From CBDATB01 sp965199745 (GTDB taxonomy: Bacteria; Bacteroidota; Bacteroidia; Cytophagales; Flammeovirgaceae): DNA of 64,000 nt. Below the pieces are notes generated by a model. The model saw nothing but the letters and a program-made list of their open reading frames with translations, was not told where the DNA came from and did not search any database. Positions within the stretch are counted from its first letter, which is position 1. The number at the start of each line of letters is the position of its first letter. The position numbers were made by a program, and so were the translations under genes. Below, one piece after another: positions 1-8,630 of this stretch. The stretch covers positions 5,355-69,354 of the forward strand of contig CBDATB010000007.1 of assembly GCA_965199745.1 (NCBI GenBank), in the 5' to 3' direction.

Positions 1-1
1 A

Positions 2-556
2 ATTGATATAAACGCAGATAAAATACCCGAAAAACATACGCTATGCTATGTTTTAAGAAACACAAATTTTGACAATGATTTTAATTTAGACCTATCTGAT
101 ATTGCATTGAGATATATCCCTGATAATAAGATTAAGAAATTAGCTCTTAAAAAAAATGAAATACTTGTTGAAAAATCTGGTGGTAGTCCAATTCAACCAG
201 TAGGTAGGGTTGCAATAATCCAAAAACTGCCAACAGATAAACCCGTTATATTTTCAAATTTTTTACAAAAAATAATAGTCAACGAGGATATTATAAAAGC
301 TGAATATGTTTATTCCTACTTAAAAACTTTGTATCATATGGGATATATGGAATTTATACAAAATCAAACTACCGGTATAAAAAACTTATTATCGGATGAT
401 TTTTTCAATATTGACATTATAAAATACGGAGCAAAGAAACAAGAAGTCATATCTGGAAAATATATAGGTCAAATAAATGAAGCGAAACAAAAGATAAAAG
501 AAGCGTATGAAGATTTATATACTTCAAGGAGAACAGTTCAATCAGAATTATTGTAG
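2..556 (+). CDS. hsdS: Type I restriction-modification specificity subunit (HsdS), C-terminal fragment
   Basis: The frame is open from base 2 to a TAG at 554-556, so the gene begins left of the window and about 184 residues are visible. The stretch LALKKNEILVEKSGGSP followed by QPVGRVAII is typical of the end of a target recognition domain in type I specificity subunits, which read the DNA target for the HsdM/HsdR complex. The lysine- and glutamate-rich tail (about the last 35 residues) fits the helical spacer or conserved repeat. No hsdM or hsdR is present on this side, so any partners must lie to the left. A lone BcgI-type or solitary S subunit cannot be excluded. There is no obvious terminator before lpdA. 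Confidence 0.7.
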   Translation: MDINADKIPEKHTLCYVLRNTNFDNDFNLDLSDIALRYIPDNKIKKLALKKNEILVEKSGGSPIQPVGRVAIIQKLPTDKPVIFSNFLQKIIVNEDIIKAEYVYSYLKTLYHMGYMEFIQNQTTGIKNLLSDDFFNIDIIKYGAKKQEVISGKYIGQINEAKQKIKEAYEDLYTSRRTVQSELL

Positions 557-628
557 TTTAACGAGCTCATTAACAAGAAAACAACAAAGAAAAATCACTG
601 ACTTTAAAAAATTAAACTAAAGAAAAAC

Positions 629-2029
629 ATGAAATACGACTTAACAGTTATCGGCTCAGGTCCTGGAGGGTATGTGGCAGCTATCCGAGCAGCCCAATTA
701 GGGATGAAAACAGCTATTATTGAAAAATACGACACTTTGGGCGGCACTTGCCTGAATGTGGGTTGTATTCCTTCTAAAGCCTTGCTAGATTCTTCTGAGC
801 ATTTCCATAATGCCCAGCACAACTTCGCCACGCACGGCATTGCGCTAGAAAACCTACAAGCAAACCTTGCCCAAATGATTAAACGCAAAGACCAGGTAGT
901 GAAACAAACCTGCGAGGGCGTTGCTTTTCTGATGAAGAAAAATAAAATTGATGTATTTCACGGATTGGGTTCTTTTATAGATAAAAATACAGTACGCATT
1001 GCGGGGAAAGATGCTAAAATACAAGAAATTGGCACCGATAAAACCATCGTTGCCACCGGATCAAAGCCCATTGTTATTCCCGGTGTTGCGTACGACAAAA
1101 AACGAGTGATTACTTCTACAGAAGCCTTAAACCTTCCAGAGATTCCGAAAGAAATAGCCATTATCGGTGGCGGTGTTATAGGTTTGGAATTAGGTTCTGT
1201 TTACGCACGCTTGGGAACGAAAATTATTGTGGTTGAATTTTTAGACCGCCTCATTCCTAACATGGATAGCAGCATGAGTAAAGAGTTGAAGCGCAGTTTG
1301 AAAAAACTCGGCTTTACTTTTCATTTTAATACCAAAGTAACCAGTGCTAAAACTCAGGGAAATAAAGTAACAGTAACTGCTGAAAATAAGCAAGGTAAAG
1401 CACTGTCTTTTGCACCCGATTATTGCCTGGTGGCTGTTGGCAGAAGGCCTTACACAGAAGGTTTGGGATTGGAAAATGCTGGCATACAACTTGACGACAG
1501 AGGCAGAGTAAAAACAAATAAATATCTACAGAGTAATGTTTCAGACATTTATGCTATAGGTGACGTGGTGCAAGGAGCTATGCTGGCACATAAAGCTGAA
1601 GAAGAAGGCGTATTTGTAGCAGAACATTTAGCAGGGCAAAAACCACATATTAATTACAAACTTATTCCCGGCGTTGTATATACTTGGCCAGAGGTGGCGG
1701 GGGTAGGTTATACAGAAGAAGAGATAAAAGTTCAAGGACGTAAATACCGGTCGGGTTCTTTTCCATTTCGCGCCTTGGGTAGGGCACGGGCAAGCATGTA
1801 TTTGGACGGACTCGTTAAGGTACTCACCGATGCACAAACCGATGAAATACTGGGCGTACACATGATAGGACCCAGAGCAGCTGATATGATTGCCGAAGCA
1901 GTAGTAGCAATGGAATACCGCGCCTCAGCAGAAGACATTGCCCGAATGTCTCATGCACATCCTACTTTTACGGAAGCAACTAAAGAGGCTTGTCTGGCAG
2001 CTACTGCAAATAGAGCACTACATATTTGA
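629..2029 (+). CDS. lpdA: Dihydrolipoyl dehydrogenase (E3)
   Basis: This flavoprotein reoxidises dihydrolipoamide with NAD+ in the 2-oxoacid dehydrogenase and glycine cleavage complexes. The FAD-binding GSGPGG lies at residues 9-14. The redox-active disulfide is in GGTCLNVGCIPSK, with Cys41 and Cys46. A second Rossmann motif, IIGGGVIGLELGS, binds NAD near residue 178. The C-terminal dimer-interface motif HAHPTFTE supplies the catalytic His (about 444) and Glu (about 449). The length of 466 residues is normal for the family. It ends with TGA, which shows that TGA works as a normal stop here. No E1 or E2 genes are adjacent, so it is probably shared between complexes. Confidence 0.96.
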   Translation: MKYDLTVIGSGPGGYVAAIRAAQLGMKTAIIEKYDTLGGTCLNVGCIPSKALLDSSEHFHNAQHNFATHGIALENLQANLAQMIKRKDQVVKQTCEGVAFLMKKNKIDVFHGLGSFIDKNTVRIAGKDAKIQEIGTDKTIVATGSKPIVIPGVAYDKKRVITSTEALNLPEIPKEIAIIGGGVIGLELGSVYARLGTKIIVVEFLDRLIPNMDSSMSKELKRSLKKLGFTFHFNTKVTSAKTQGNKVTVTAENKQGKALSFAPDYCLVAVGRRPYTEGLGLENAGIQLDDRGRVKTNKYLQSNVSDIYAIGDVVQGAMLAHKAEEEGVFVAEHLAGQKPHINYKLIPGVVYTWPEVAGVGYTEEEIKVQGRKYRSGSFPFRALGRARASMYLDGLVKVLTDAQTDEILGVHMIGPRAADMIAEAVVAMEYRASAEDIARMSHAHPTFTEATKEACLAATANRALHI

Positions 2030-2074
2030 AGATATGCCCTCAATAATCAAAAGACATAAAAATGACCGTTTTTT

Positions 2075-2515
2075 ATGACAGAAAGAATAACAACATTTTG
2101 TATTGTTTATCTGAGTTTTGCAGCGGCGTGTGCTCAAAATAAATCGGGTGATATTCTGGGTACATGGCTGACAGAATCTAAACAAGGCAGAGTGAAAATA
2201 TTTCAAAAAGACAGCAAATATTTTGGCAAAATTATTTGGCTGCAAAATCTTTATGATGACCAGGGAAAAGAAATTACTGATACAAAAAATCCAGATCCCA
2301 AGTTGCGTAACAAAAAAATATTAGCACTAGAAATACTCCAAAACTTCGTCTTTGATGGTAACAACATCTGGGAACATGGTACTATCTATGACCCGAATAA
2401 TGGAAAAACTTACCACTGCATTCTTCGTTTGATCAATCACAATACCCTGAAAGTGAGGGGCTATATTGGTTTTTCCTTTATCGGTCAAACTCAAGTTTGG
2501 AAACGGGTGGAGTGA
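2075..2515 (+). CDS. Exported DUF2147-family protein
   Basis: A 146-residue protein with a likely signal peptide: a hydrophobic stretch at residues 5-20 ending in AACAQ, with probable cleavage before the mature start. The core ILGTWLTESKQGRVKIF, then a strand rich in aromatic residues and a LRGYIGFSFIG-like end (here KVRGYIGFSFIGQTQVW), matches DUF2147. That family of small beta-barrel-like periplasmic proteins has no established biochemical role. The gene sits 45 bp after lpdA and runs straight into the next gene. It ends with TGA. Confidence 0.8.
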   Translation: MTERITTFCIVYLSFAAACAQNKSGDILGTWLTESKQGRVKIFQKDSKYFGKIIWLQNLYDDQGKEITDTKNPDPKLRNKKILALEILQNFVFDGNNIWEHGTIYDPNNGKTYHCILRLINHNTLKVRGYIGFSFIGQTQVWKRVE

Positions 2516-2597
2516 TTCTAGGATTTTTTTTAATTTTGAACTCAGGCAAACATATTTTAAAAACGATAAATTTGATTACGGCGAACTTATCAACATT

Positions 2598-3845
2598 TTG
2601 AAGCATTTCTACAAAATACTGCTCATTACCTGCCTATATACTGCTGCCACCCGTGCCCAAAATACGACATTCACTGGCATTGTCAAAGACACAAATACTA
2701 AAGAAGCATTAGCATACGCCCATATTTTTTTGAAGAATTATCCGCTCGGTACAGTCGCTAACAGCGAAGGGAGATTTAAAATTATTATACCGAAAAAATA
2801 TCAGCACGACAGTCTGATAGTTTCTTTCATCGGATATGAAAGCAAAGCTTTTTCTATTGCTATTTTAAACCACACCATACACGTATCGCTGCAAGCAAAT
2901 ACCAAAGAGCTATCAGCTATTACGATTACTGATTTAAGTGCTGCGAATATTATCGATAAAGCTATCGATAATATTCCTAATAACTACTTCAGAAAACCTT
3001 ATATTTCCAAAGGGTTTTATCGGATTAGCTCCCGAGAAGGACAGAAATATATCCACTTATCAGAAGCTGTCTTTGAGTTGTATCAGTCCAAGATAAGTAC
3101 ACCAAGTAAGCAATTTAGGCTCAACAAAGTACGGGGAATTAAAGACGAAAAATCCTCGCAAGGGCTAGAGTTAGGCATAGAGCCAGAGGGTATCTTTGCT
3201 ACTGATATAGCAAATCATATAAACAGTATCGATCTAATAAATAAAAAAGGAAGAAAAATACATGAATTTATGCTAAACGGCACACAAGTTATAGACGGCA
3301 GGGAAGCCTACGAAATTGCCTTTAACCAAAAAGAAAATATCAGAAAAGCGGGCTATAAAGGTAAAATACTCATCGATAAAATATCTTTTGCTTTTTTATA
3401 TCTCGATTTCGGTTTGAGTGAAAAGGGAGTTGCTCATAAAAAATACGGAAATATTGCTGAGAGGACACTACTGAAATTGTTCGGCGTGCATGTCAGTGTA
3501 TTAGAAGATAATTGGCAAATCCGATATAAAAAAATAGGTAACAAATATTATCTGAACGATGTTGTCAAGGATTTGAAGTTCAGATTCAGAAATGGAAAAA
3601 AATATGATTTTATTGCAAATATCCGCCTCAACTATTTGGTTACGTCCATAAAACTTCAGAACTGCCGAGCTTTTCCTCGGAAACAGACTTTGGCAAAGCA
3701 CAAATTCATTAAAGATCGACAAGGTATTTACAATCCTGAATTTTGGGAAGATTATACTATTTTGCTGCCGACGCAAGATTTTTCAACAATTGCCAAACGT
3801 ATTGAAAGTAGAAATAAAGCCTACAATTCTTCAAGTTTGAAATAG
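2598..3845 (+). CDS. Exported protein with carboxypeptidase-regulatory-like domain
   Basis: I place the start at the TTG at 2598, because the residues that follow (LKHFYKILLITCLYTAATRA, then Q) form a clear signal peptide. An in-frame ATG at 2466 would overlap the upstream gene by 50 bp and bury that signal. Residues about 22-110 form a CarboxypepD_reg-like beta-sandwich (FTGIVKDTNTKEALAYAHIF, SEGRFKI, SFIGYESK), as seen at the N-terminus of many Bacteroidota envelope proteins. The remaining 300 residues look like the DUF5686-like or related region that often follows this domain, but I do not recognise a catalytic motif. No plug or beta-barrel typical of a TonB receptor is visible. Function unknown. 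Confidence 0.75.
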   Translation: MKHFYKILLITCLYTAATRAQNTTFTGIVKDTNTKEALAYAHIFLKNYPLGTVANSEGRFKIIIPKKYQHDSLIVSFIGYESKAFSIAILNHTIHVSLQANTKELSAITITDLSAANIIDKAIDNIPNNYFRKPYISKGFYRISSREGQKYIHLSEAVFELYQSKISTPSKQFRLNKVRGIKDEKSSQGLELGIEPEGIFATDIANHINSIDLINKKGRKIHEFMLNGTQVIDGREAYEIAFNQKENIRKAGYKGKILIDKISFAFLYLDFGLSEKGVAHKKYGNIAERTLLKLFGVHVSVLEDNWQIRYKKIGNKYYLNDVVKDLKFRFRNGKKYDFIANIRLNYLVTSIKLQNCRAFPRKQTLAKHKFIKDRQGIYNPEFWEDYTILLPTQDFSTIAKRIESRNKAYNSSSLK

Positions 3846-3873
3846 TTGATTTTACTTTAAATGAACTAAATAA

Positions 3874-4938
3874 ATGAGTTCCAAAGCAACTGAAAGCAGC
3901 AGGCCTCTCGGCCCAACCATTAAGAGTGGACGCCTCTTCGATTTACCTTTTACAGAACAAAATGCCAATATTATTCTCTTACCTGTACCCTGGGAAGTAA
4001 CAGTTAGCACACAAGGCGGTACTGCCACCGCAGGAATGAATATTTTATCTGCTTCTTACTATACCGAAGTATATGAAAAAAATATAAACCCTGCCGAAAT
4101 AGCCAGTGTTTGTATGCTACCTACAAATGATTACTGGCTGAGGCAAAACAGAGCATTAAGACCACAAGCTAGGCGATATATCGAGTTTTTGTCGCAAGGT
4201 GGTGAGGTAGAAAAAAACACTGAAATGGCTGCTATTCTTCAGACAATTAATACAAGCTGTGAGCAGCTACGGCAATGGGTGTTTCAAACAACAAAAAAAT
4301 ATTTGGCTAAAGGAAAAATCATCGGGCTGGTTGGCGGCGAACACAGTACTTGTCTTGGTTATATTCAGGCATTAGCCGAAGTATATGATAGCTTTGGTAT
4401 TTTGCAAATTGATGCTCACCAAGATTTGATTCGTTGCTATGAGGGTTTCGAATATTCTCATGCCTCTATTTCTTATCATACCATGCAGTTGCAAAACATC
4501 AGTCAGTTAGTACAAGTAGGCATTCGGGACGTGTGCCAAGAAGAAACCGAACTAACCAAAAATCATAAGAAAATAAAGGTCTTTTACGATCAAGAAATCC
4601 GCGAAATGCTATTCGCAGGTACTGCCTTCACTCATATTGCCGAGCAGATTATTGCCGAGCTACCGCAAAATGTATACCTGAGCTTTGACATTGACGGATT
4701 GTCTCCCGAGAACTGCCCTAATACTGGCACGCCTGTACCCGGTGGTCTACATTTCTGTGAGATGTATTTCTTAATTAAAAAACTAGTGGAAAGCAAACGG
4801 TGTATCGTCGGTTTCGATTTAAGTGAAGTAGCTGGAGTCGGTAATGATTGGGATGGCAACGTGGGGGCTCGGATTTTGTATTATTTGAGTTATTGGACAG
4901 AGAAGTCATTATGGCGACATTTTTCTACCAACCTATAG
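3874..4938 (+). CDS. Arginase/agmatinase-family ureohydrolase
   Basis: The Mn-binding motifs of ureohydrolases are present in order: GGEHS (about residue 159), then IDAHQDL with the Asp-x-His-x-x-Asp-type ligands, a conserved SHAS, and SFDIDGLSP with two more Asp ligands, followed by TGTPVPGGL and DLSEVAG. Such enzymes hydrolyse a guanidino group (arginine, agmatine, formimidoylglutamate or related). The substrate cannot be told from sequence alone. At 354 residues it is longer than typical arginase (about 300), with an N-terminal extension of about 50 residues, as in Bacteroidota formimidoylglutamase-like proteins. Its 3' end overlaps the convergent ung gene by 14 bp (4925-4938), so the two transcripts meet tail to tail without a spacer. 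Confidence 0.88.
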   Translation: MSSKATESSRPLGPTIKSGRLFDLPFTEQNANIILLPVPWEVTVSTQGGTATAGMNILSASYYTEVYEKNINPAEIASVCMLPTNDYWLRQNRALRPQARRYIEFLSQGGEVEKNTEMAAILQTINTSCEQLRQWVFQTTKKYLAKGKIIGLVGGEHSTCLGYIQALAEVYDSFGILQIDAHQDLIRCYEGFEYSHASISYHTMQLQNISQLVQVGIRDVCQEETELTKNHKKIKVFYDQEIREMLFAGTAFTHIAEQIIAELPQNVYLSFDIDGLSPENCPNTGTPVPGGLHFCEMYFLIKKLVESKRCIVGFDLSEVAGVGNDWDGNVGARILYYLSYWTEKSLWRHFSTNL

Positions 4939-5587
4939 CCTCTTTACCGTGTGCTAATAGGTACTTATTTGTTAAGCTGAAATGTTTGTTACCAAAGAAA
5001 CCCTTATTTGCAGAAAGAGGCGAAGGATGCGCAGACTTTAAAACACAGTGCCGGTAAGTGTCAATAATCGCTCCTTTTCTCTGTGCATAAGCTCCCCATA
5101 AGATAAAAACAACATGTTCTTTTTCTTTTGCTACCAAATTAATTACTGCATCGGTAAACTCTTCCCAGCCTTTATTGTGATGAGAGCCAGCCTGTCTTGC
5201 TCTCACCGTGAGTGTAGCATTTAATAGTAATATTCCTTGCTTAGACCAACGCTCCAAGTTACCGGATGTCGGCACAGGTTTACCTAGATCGCTTTGGATT
5301 TCTTTGAATATATTCTGAAGAGAAGGGGGAAAAAATATACCGTTGTTTACGGAAAAAGACAAACCATTTGCCTGCCCATGTCCGTGGTAAGGATCTTGCC
5401 CAATAATTACTACTTTTGTTGCCTCGAAAGAACAATGAGCAAAAGCATTGAAAATCAAAGAACCGGGTGGATATATAGTGTGTTGGCTAACTTCTGACTT
5501 CAAAAAAGCCGCCAGCTTGGCGAAATAAGGTTTTTCAAATTCTCGTTCTAAATATTTTTTCCACGAAGGAGCAATTTGTACATTCAT
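4925..5587 (-). CDS. ung: Uracil-DNA glycosylase, family 1
   Basis: This base-excision repair enzyme removes uracil from DNA. The water-activating loop GQDPYHGHGQANGLSFSV is intact, with catalytic Asp65. The C-terminal HPSPLSANKGFFG carries the catalytic His (about 187) and the DNA-intercalating loop. The length of 220 residues is normal. It is transcribed away from the zinc-ribbon gene side and converges on the ureohydrolase gene, overlapping it by 14 bp. Confidence 0.96.
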   Translation of the reverse strand: MNVQIAPSWKKYLEREFEKPYFAKLAAFLKSEVSQHTIYPPGSLIFNAFAHCSFEATKVVIIGQDPYHGHGQANGLSFSVNNGIFFPPSLQNIFKEIQSDLGKPVPTSGNLERWSKQGILLLNATLTVRARQAGSHHNKGWEEFTDAVINLVAKEKEHVVFILWGAYAQRKGAIIDTYRHCVLKSAHPSPLSANKGFFGNKHFSLTNKYLLAHGKEAIGW

Positions 5588-5623
5588 AATATCGTCTAAA
5601 TAATGATTTACAGAAATAAAAAA

Positions 5624-6403
5624 TTACTTAGCTGTGGCTTTCTTTTTTTTATTCATGCGTTTAGGCTTCTCAGCAACTATTTCTTCTTCTACGCTAGTCA
5701 TTATCCTTCCGCAATGTTCGCAGACGATAATTTTTTTGTGTTCTCTAATTTCAGCCTGGCGCTGAGGAGGAACCATGTTAAAGCAACCTCCACAAGCCGT
5801 CCGCTTAACTACAACTACTGCCAAGCCATTTCGCGAGTTTTCTCTAATACGAATATAAGATTTATACAAGCGGTCTTCTACTGTTTTACGCGCCTTATCC
5901 CTGTATTTATTGAGCTTTTTTTCTTCAACTTCTGTTTCTGAAATAATTATTTCTAGTTCTTCTTTTTTAGCTTCTAGGTCTCTCTTTTTCTCCTCCATTC
6001 TTGCATTAGTTTCGAGAATGCGGCTGTCTTTGTCCTCTATTAATTTGAATATTTCTTCTATTTTCTTATTGTTCAATTTGATATCGAGGTGCTGCGTCTC
6101 GATTTCTTTACTAAATGCATCGTATTCTCTGTTATTTCTAACATTCATTTGCTGATCTTCATAACGGGCGATGAGGGCTTGGCATTCTTTAGTAGCCTTT
6201 CTCTTGTCTTCAACGGCTTTTTTATTTTGATCTATATCGGCATTGAGTTTATCAATACGTGTTTGATAACCGATAATTTCATCTTCTAAATCTTGTACCT
6301 CTTGTGGCAAATCTCCTCTAATTTTTTTTATTTCATCTAATTTTGAGTCTATCTTTTGAAGATTTTCTAATGCTTCAAGTTTTTGAGCCACTAAGTTTTC
6401 CAT
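5624..6403 (-). CDS. Coiled-coil protein with C4 zinc ribbon (CT398/DUF164 type)
   Basis: Residues about 1-190 are a long, heptad-rich antiparallel coiled coil, very rich in Glu, Lys and Ile. The C-terminus carries a treble-clef-like ribbon with Cys204, Cys207, Cys228 and Cys231 (CGGC and CEHC), then a very basic lysine-rich tail (KPKRMNKKKKATAK). This is the architecture of the widespread zinc-ribbon family known from chlamydial CT398, FlgZ-like and related proteins, proposed to act as nucleic-acid-associated or sigma-54-associated adaptors. The precise role in Bacteroidota is unknown. A likely -7 promoter element lies at 6454-6461 on the same strand. Confidence 0.85.
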   Translation of the reverse strand: MENLVAQKLEALENLQKIDSKLDEIKKIRGDLPQEVQDLEDEIIGYQTRIDKLNADIDQNKKAVEDKRKATKECQALIARYEDQQMNVRNNREYDAFSKEIETQHLDIKLNNKKIEEIFKLIEDKDSRILETNARMEEKKRDLEAKKEELEIIISETEVEEKKLNKYRDKARKTVEDRLYKSYIRIRENSRNGLAVVVVKRTACGGCFNMVPPQRQAEIREHKKIIVCEHCGRIMTSVEEEIVAEKPKRMNKKKKATAK

Positions 6404-6453
6404 AAGAAAAACAAATTAAAAATGAAAAATAAATTATTAAATATAGTAGGGTG

Positions 6454-6461
6454 CAAATGTA
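6454..6461 (-). promoter_or_regulatory. Candidate Bacteroidota -7 promoter element for the zinc-ribbon gene
   Basis: On the minus strand this reads TACATTTG followed by C, matching the TAnnTTTG -7 consensus, about 50 bp upstream of the start codon. No clean TTTG -33 box is visible. Confidence 0.4.
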
Positions 6462-6664
6462 GAAAATTTCTTACCTAAAACCTAAACCCCAACTAAATTT
6501 CATGTGCCAACTGAGTTAGTTGCCTGGTTTAAGCTACAATCGGGAAAATATTTGTGCCGTAAAAGATGTTCTGAAAACAGCTATCAAAAAAAATAGTTAT
6601 ACGGATATTCTACACTATTGGGCAAATATATTACACAGAAAGGTAATTGCATGAATATAATTAT

Positions 6665-6672
6665 AGTCTAAC
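6665..6672. repeat. Target-site duplication, left copy
   Basis: The octamer AGTCTAAC lies directly outside the left inverted repeat of the miniature element. It matches the right flank AATCTAAC (6997-7004) at seven of eight positions. Eight-base duplications are the hallmark of IS66-family insertion. Confidence 0.7.
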
Positions 6673-6996
6673 ATAATTACTTAGCACCGAATTTTGAGTA
6701 CTGTTAAAAATGCATAAATTTGTTTTTGAAAAAAGAATAGTTGTTTGAATTTGCCTACTGACATACCGTCCTGCCATGCGTTGTTAGAAAAACAACAAGG
6801 CTGGAGTAGCCTCTCAACAGGCTCAAATCGTCGCTGGTTCATTCAGAACCCACCTGGTGTTCATGTCTATGTACGTATTATCGAATCCATCGCTACGACC
6901 AGAAAACAACGGTTCAACATTTTCAAAGAACTTAAAGATGCTTTTAAAGGGACATAATTTTATAACAAACAATATGAGCATTTGCTAAGTAGTTAC
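6673..6996 (+). mobile_element. Miniature, internally deleted IS66-family element (324 bp)
   Basis: The ends are inverted repeats: ATAATTACTTAGCA at 6673-6686 and TGCTAAGTAGTTAC at 6983-6996. They pair at 12 of 14 positions, and the right end reads GTAA inward, as in IS66 ends. An 8-bp imperfect duplication flanks the element (6665-6672 and 6997-7004). Inside is a 70-codon frame (6745-6957). Its first residues (LPTDIPSCHALLEKQ) resemble the N-terminus of IS66 TnpC transposases and its last residues resemble their C-terminus. That is what an in-frame deletion of about 1.4 kb would leave. It cannot encode an active transposase but could be mobilised in trans. Confidence 0.7.
6745..6957 (+). pseudogene. 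IS66 transposase relic: N- and C-terminal ends joined in frame
   Basis: This 70-codon frame starts at a TTG. Residues 3-17 (LPTDIPSCHALLEKQ) look like the start of IS66-type transposases. Residues about 42-68 (VRIIESIATTRKQRFNIFKE and following) look like their C-terminal helix, which usually reads like LIETAKxxGxxxxxYL. The DDE catalytic core is missing entirely. It could be expressed as a small protein, but nothing suggests selection for that. Confidence 0.55.
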
Positions 6997-7004
6997 AATC
7001 TAAC
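6997..7004. repeat. Target-site duplication, right copy
   Basis: The octamer AATCTAAC follows the right inverted repeat directly. It differs from the left copy (AGTCTAAC) at one base, suggesting an insertion old enough to have mutated. Confidence 0.7.
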
Positions 7005-7022
7005 AACATTTTTTTTTGCTTA

Positions 7023-8459
7023 ATGAAAATTACATTTTGGGGTGCTACCAGGCAAGTAACAGGAAGTATGTTTTTACTGTCATTTGACGATGGCTACAAG
7101 GTGCTGGTAGACTGTGGAATAGATATAGAAAACCATACGGAAACCCAGCCTGCTTACCCAAACTCACTCTTCCCATTTGAACCCAACAATATACATTTGG
7201 TCGTGCTAACCCATGCCCATATTGACCATTCGGGCAAAATACCCAATCTGCTAAGAGAAGGGTATGAAGGACAGATTTTGTGTACGAGTCCCACAATAGC
7301 ACTTACAGAGCTTTTGCTGCTAGACTCGGCAAAAATTAACCAAAAAAAACTCGAACGTTATCATAAACATAAATACAAAGAAGCAGGAAAGAAAAAAAAT
7401 AATAATTTCAAAACCGAAAGTACTTATCTGGAAAAAGACGTCAACGAGGTGATTGAACAGTTTGTCCCTATTGCTTTCAACAAGCGTTTTCAGATCAAGA
7501 ATGACCTGGCGGTTACTTTTATACCAACGGGGCATTTGCTCGGCGCAGCCAATATATATTTCGAATGGAAAGAAAAAGGACAGCAGCAATCTATACTATT
7601 TTCTGGAGATATAGGTAGAAAAAACTATCCGCTCCTACCCGACCCTACTCCCTGCCCACAGGCAGAATATTTGGTTTGCGAAACAACTTATAGCAGCCGC
7701 CACCATCGAGATGAGGACGACAAAATCATCCGAGAGATTATCCAAAAAGCATGTGTTGATGTGCCGGGCAGGTTAATTATTCCGGCATTTAGTGTAGGTA
7801 GAACGCAAGCTATCTTATACACACTCAACCGCTTGTGGGAGAAGGGAAAATTACCGCCTATTAAAATATTCACCGACAGCACTATGGCTTTTAAGGCTAA
7901 CAGTATTTACGAAAGATATGCCCGTTTTGTCAGTGGAGAAGCTAGAGCATTCAAAAAACTAAACGGCACCCTTTTTGACTTCGATAACCTAACATACTTG
8001 GAAGATATTAAAAAAAGTAAACAGGTAAGTAATTATAGCGAACCCTGTATTATAATTTCTTCTTCGGGCATGCTGCAAGGTGGTAGGATTAGACATCATA
8101 TTTACAAAAATTTACAAAATCCTTATTGTAGCATTTTATTCATCGGTTTTTGTGCAGAAGGTACGCTAGGACATACTCTACTCAACAGCAATGGCAGCCT
8201 AAAAAGCGGCAAACAAAATATTCCTATCCATGCCCAAATATTATACACAGATATTCTCAGCGGGCATGGAGACAAAAATGATTTGATGAATTTTATAGGC
8301 CGACAAGACCCCGAAAAAATCAAAAATATCTTCCTCGTACACGGGGAGAAGAAGTCTATGGAATCTTTCAAAGAAGGCCTACACGCAGAAAACTACGACA
8401 GCGTTATCATTCCCAAAAAAGGAGAAAGCTTTGAGTTGGTTAAAAACTCAAAAAAATAG
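7023..8459 (+). CDS. Metallo-beta-lactamase/beta-CASP hydrolase (RNA-processing nuclease family)
   Basis: The zinc-binding motif HAHIDH lies at residues 64-69, followed by GHLLGAANI, the SGDIGR motif and an ETTYSSRHH segment. The beta-CASP insert has IIPAFSVGRTQAILY, SSGMLQGG and a final FLVHGEKKSMESF carrying the C-terminal His motif. This is the Ysh1/CPSF-73-like family, which includes bacterial exo- and endoribonucleases acting on RNA in the cytoplasm. The length (478 residues) matches full-length members. The start ATG at 7023 lies only 18 bp after the right target duplication of the IS66 relic, so that insertion sits in this gene's upstream region and may have changed its promoter. Confidence 0.92.
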   Translation: MKITFWGATRQVTGSMFLLSFDDGYKVLVDCGIDIENHTETQPAYPNSLFPFEPNNIHLVVLTHAHIDHSGKIPNLLREGYEGQILCTSPTIALTELLLLDSAKINQKKLERYHKHKYKEAGKKKNNNFKTESTYLEKDVNEVIEQFVPIAFNKRFQIKNDLAVTFIPTGHLLGAANIYFEWKEKGQQQSILFSGDIGRKNYPLLPDPTPCPQAEYLVCETTYSSRHHRDEDDKIIREIIQKACVDVPGRLIIPAFSVGRTQAILYTLNRLWEKGKLPPIKIFTDSTMAFKANSIYERYARFVSGEARAFKKLNGTLFDFDNLTYLEDIKKSKQVSNYSEPCIIISSSGMLQGGRIRHHIYKNLQNPYCSILFIGFCAEGTLGHTLLNSNGSLKSGKQNIPIHAQILYTDILSGHGDKNDLMNFIGRQDPEKIKNIFLVHGEKKSMESFKEGLHAENYDSVIIPKKGESFELVKNSKK

Positions 8460-8530
8460 AACAGCTTGCGGCAAAGTGTAAAAATTTGTTAAAGCCCTGA
8501 GGTAAATTTTAGTTTTCAGCAGAAGAATTT

Positions 8531-8538
8531 TACTTTTG
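8531..8538 (+). promoter_or_regulatory. Candidate -7 promoter element for the MoxR gene
   Basis: TACTTTTG fits TAnnTTTG and lies about 93 bp upstream of the MoxR start. A T-rich stretch about 20 bp upstream could serve as a poor -33 box. Confidence 0.3.
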
Positions 8539-8630
8539 GGCGAGTTTATTAAGTAATTTTTTATGTTGAATGCTTGGTTTTTTAGATAGCCGCGCATGCC
8601 CTCAATTCAACTGTCAAATCAACAATTTAA

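Larger units (their letters stand above)
6404..7022. other. 619-bp region without a conventional gene
   Basis: The right half (6665-7004) is the miniature IS66 derivative with its target duplication, listed separately. The left half holds a promoter element for the minus-strand gene. It also holds a plus-strand open stretch of about 44 codons from roughly 6519 to 6654 (containing KDVLKTAIKKNSYTDILHYW and ending at TGA). That stretch has a protein-like composition but no convincing start, so it may be a relic of a gene end. I do not recognise it. Confidence 0.5.
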
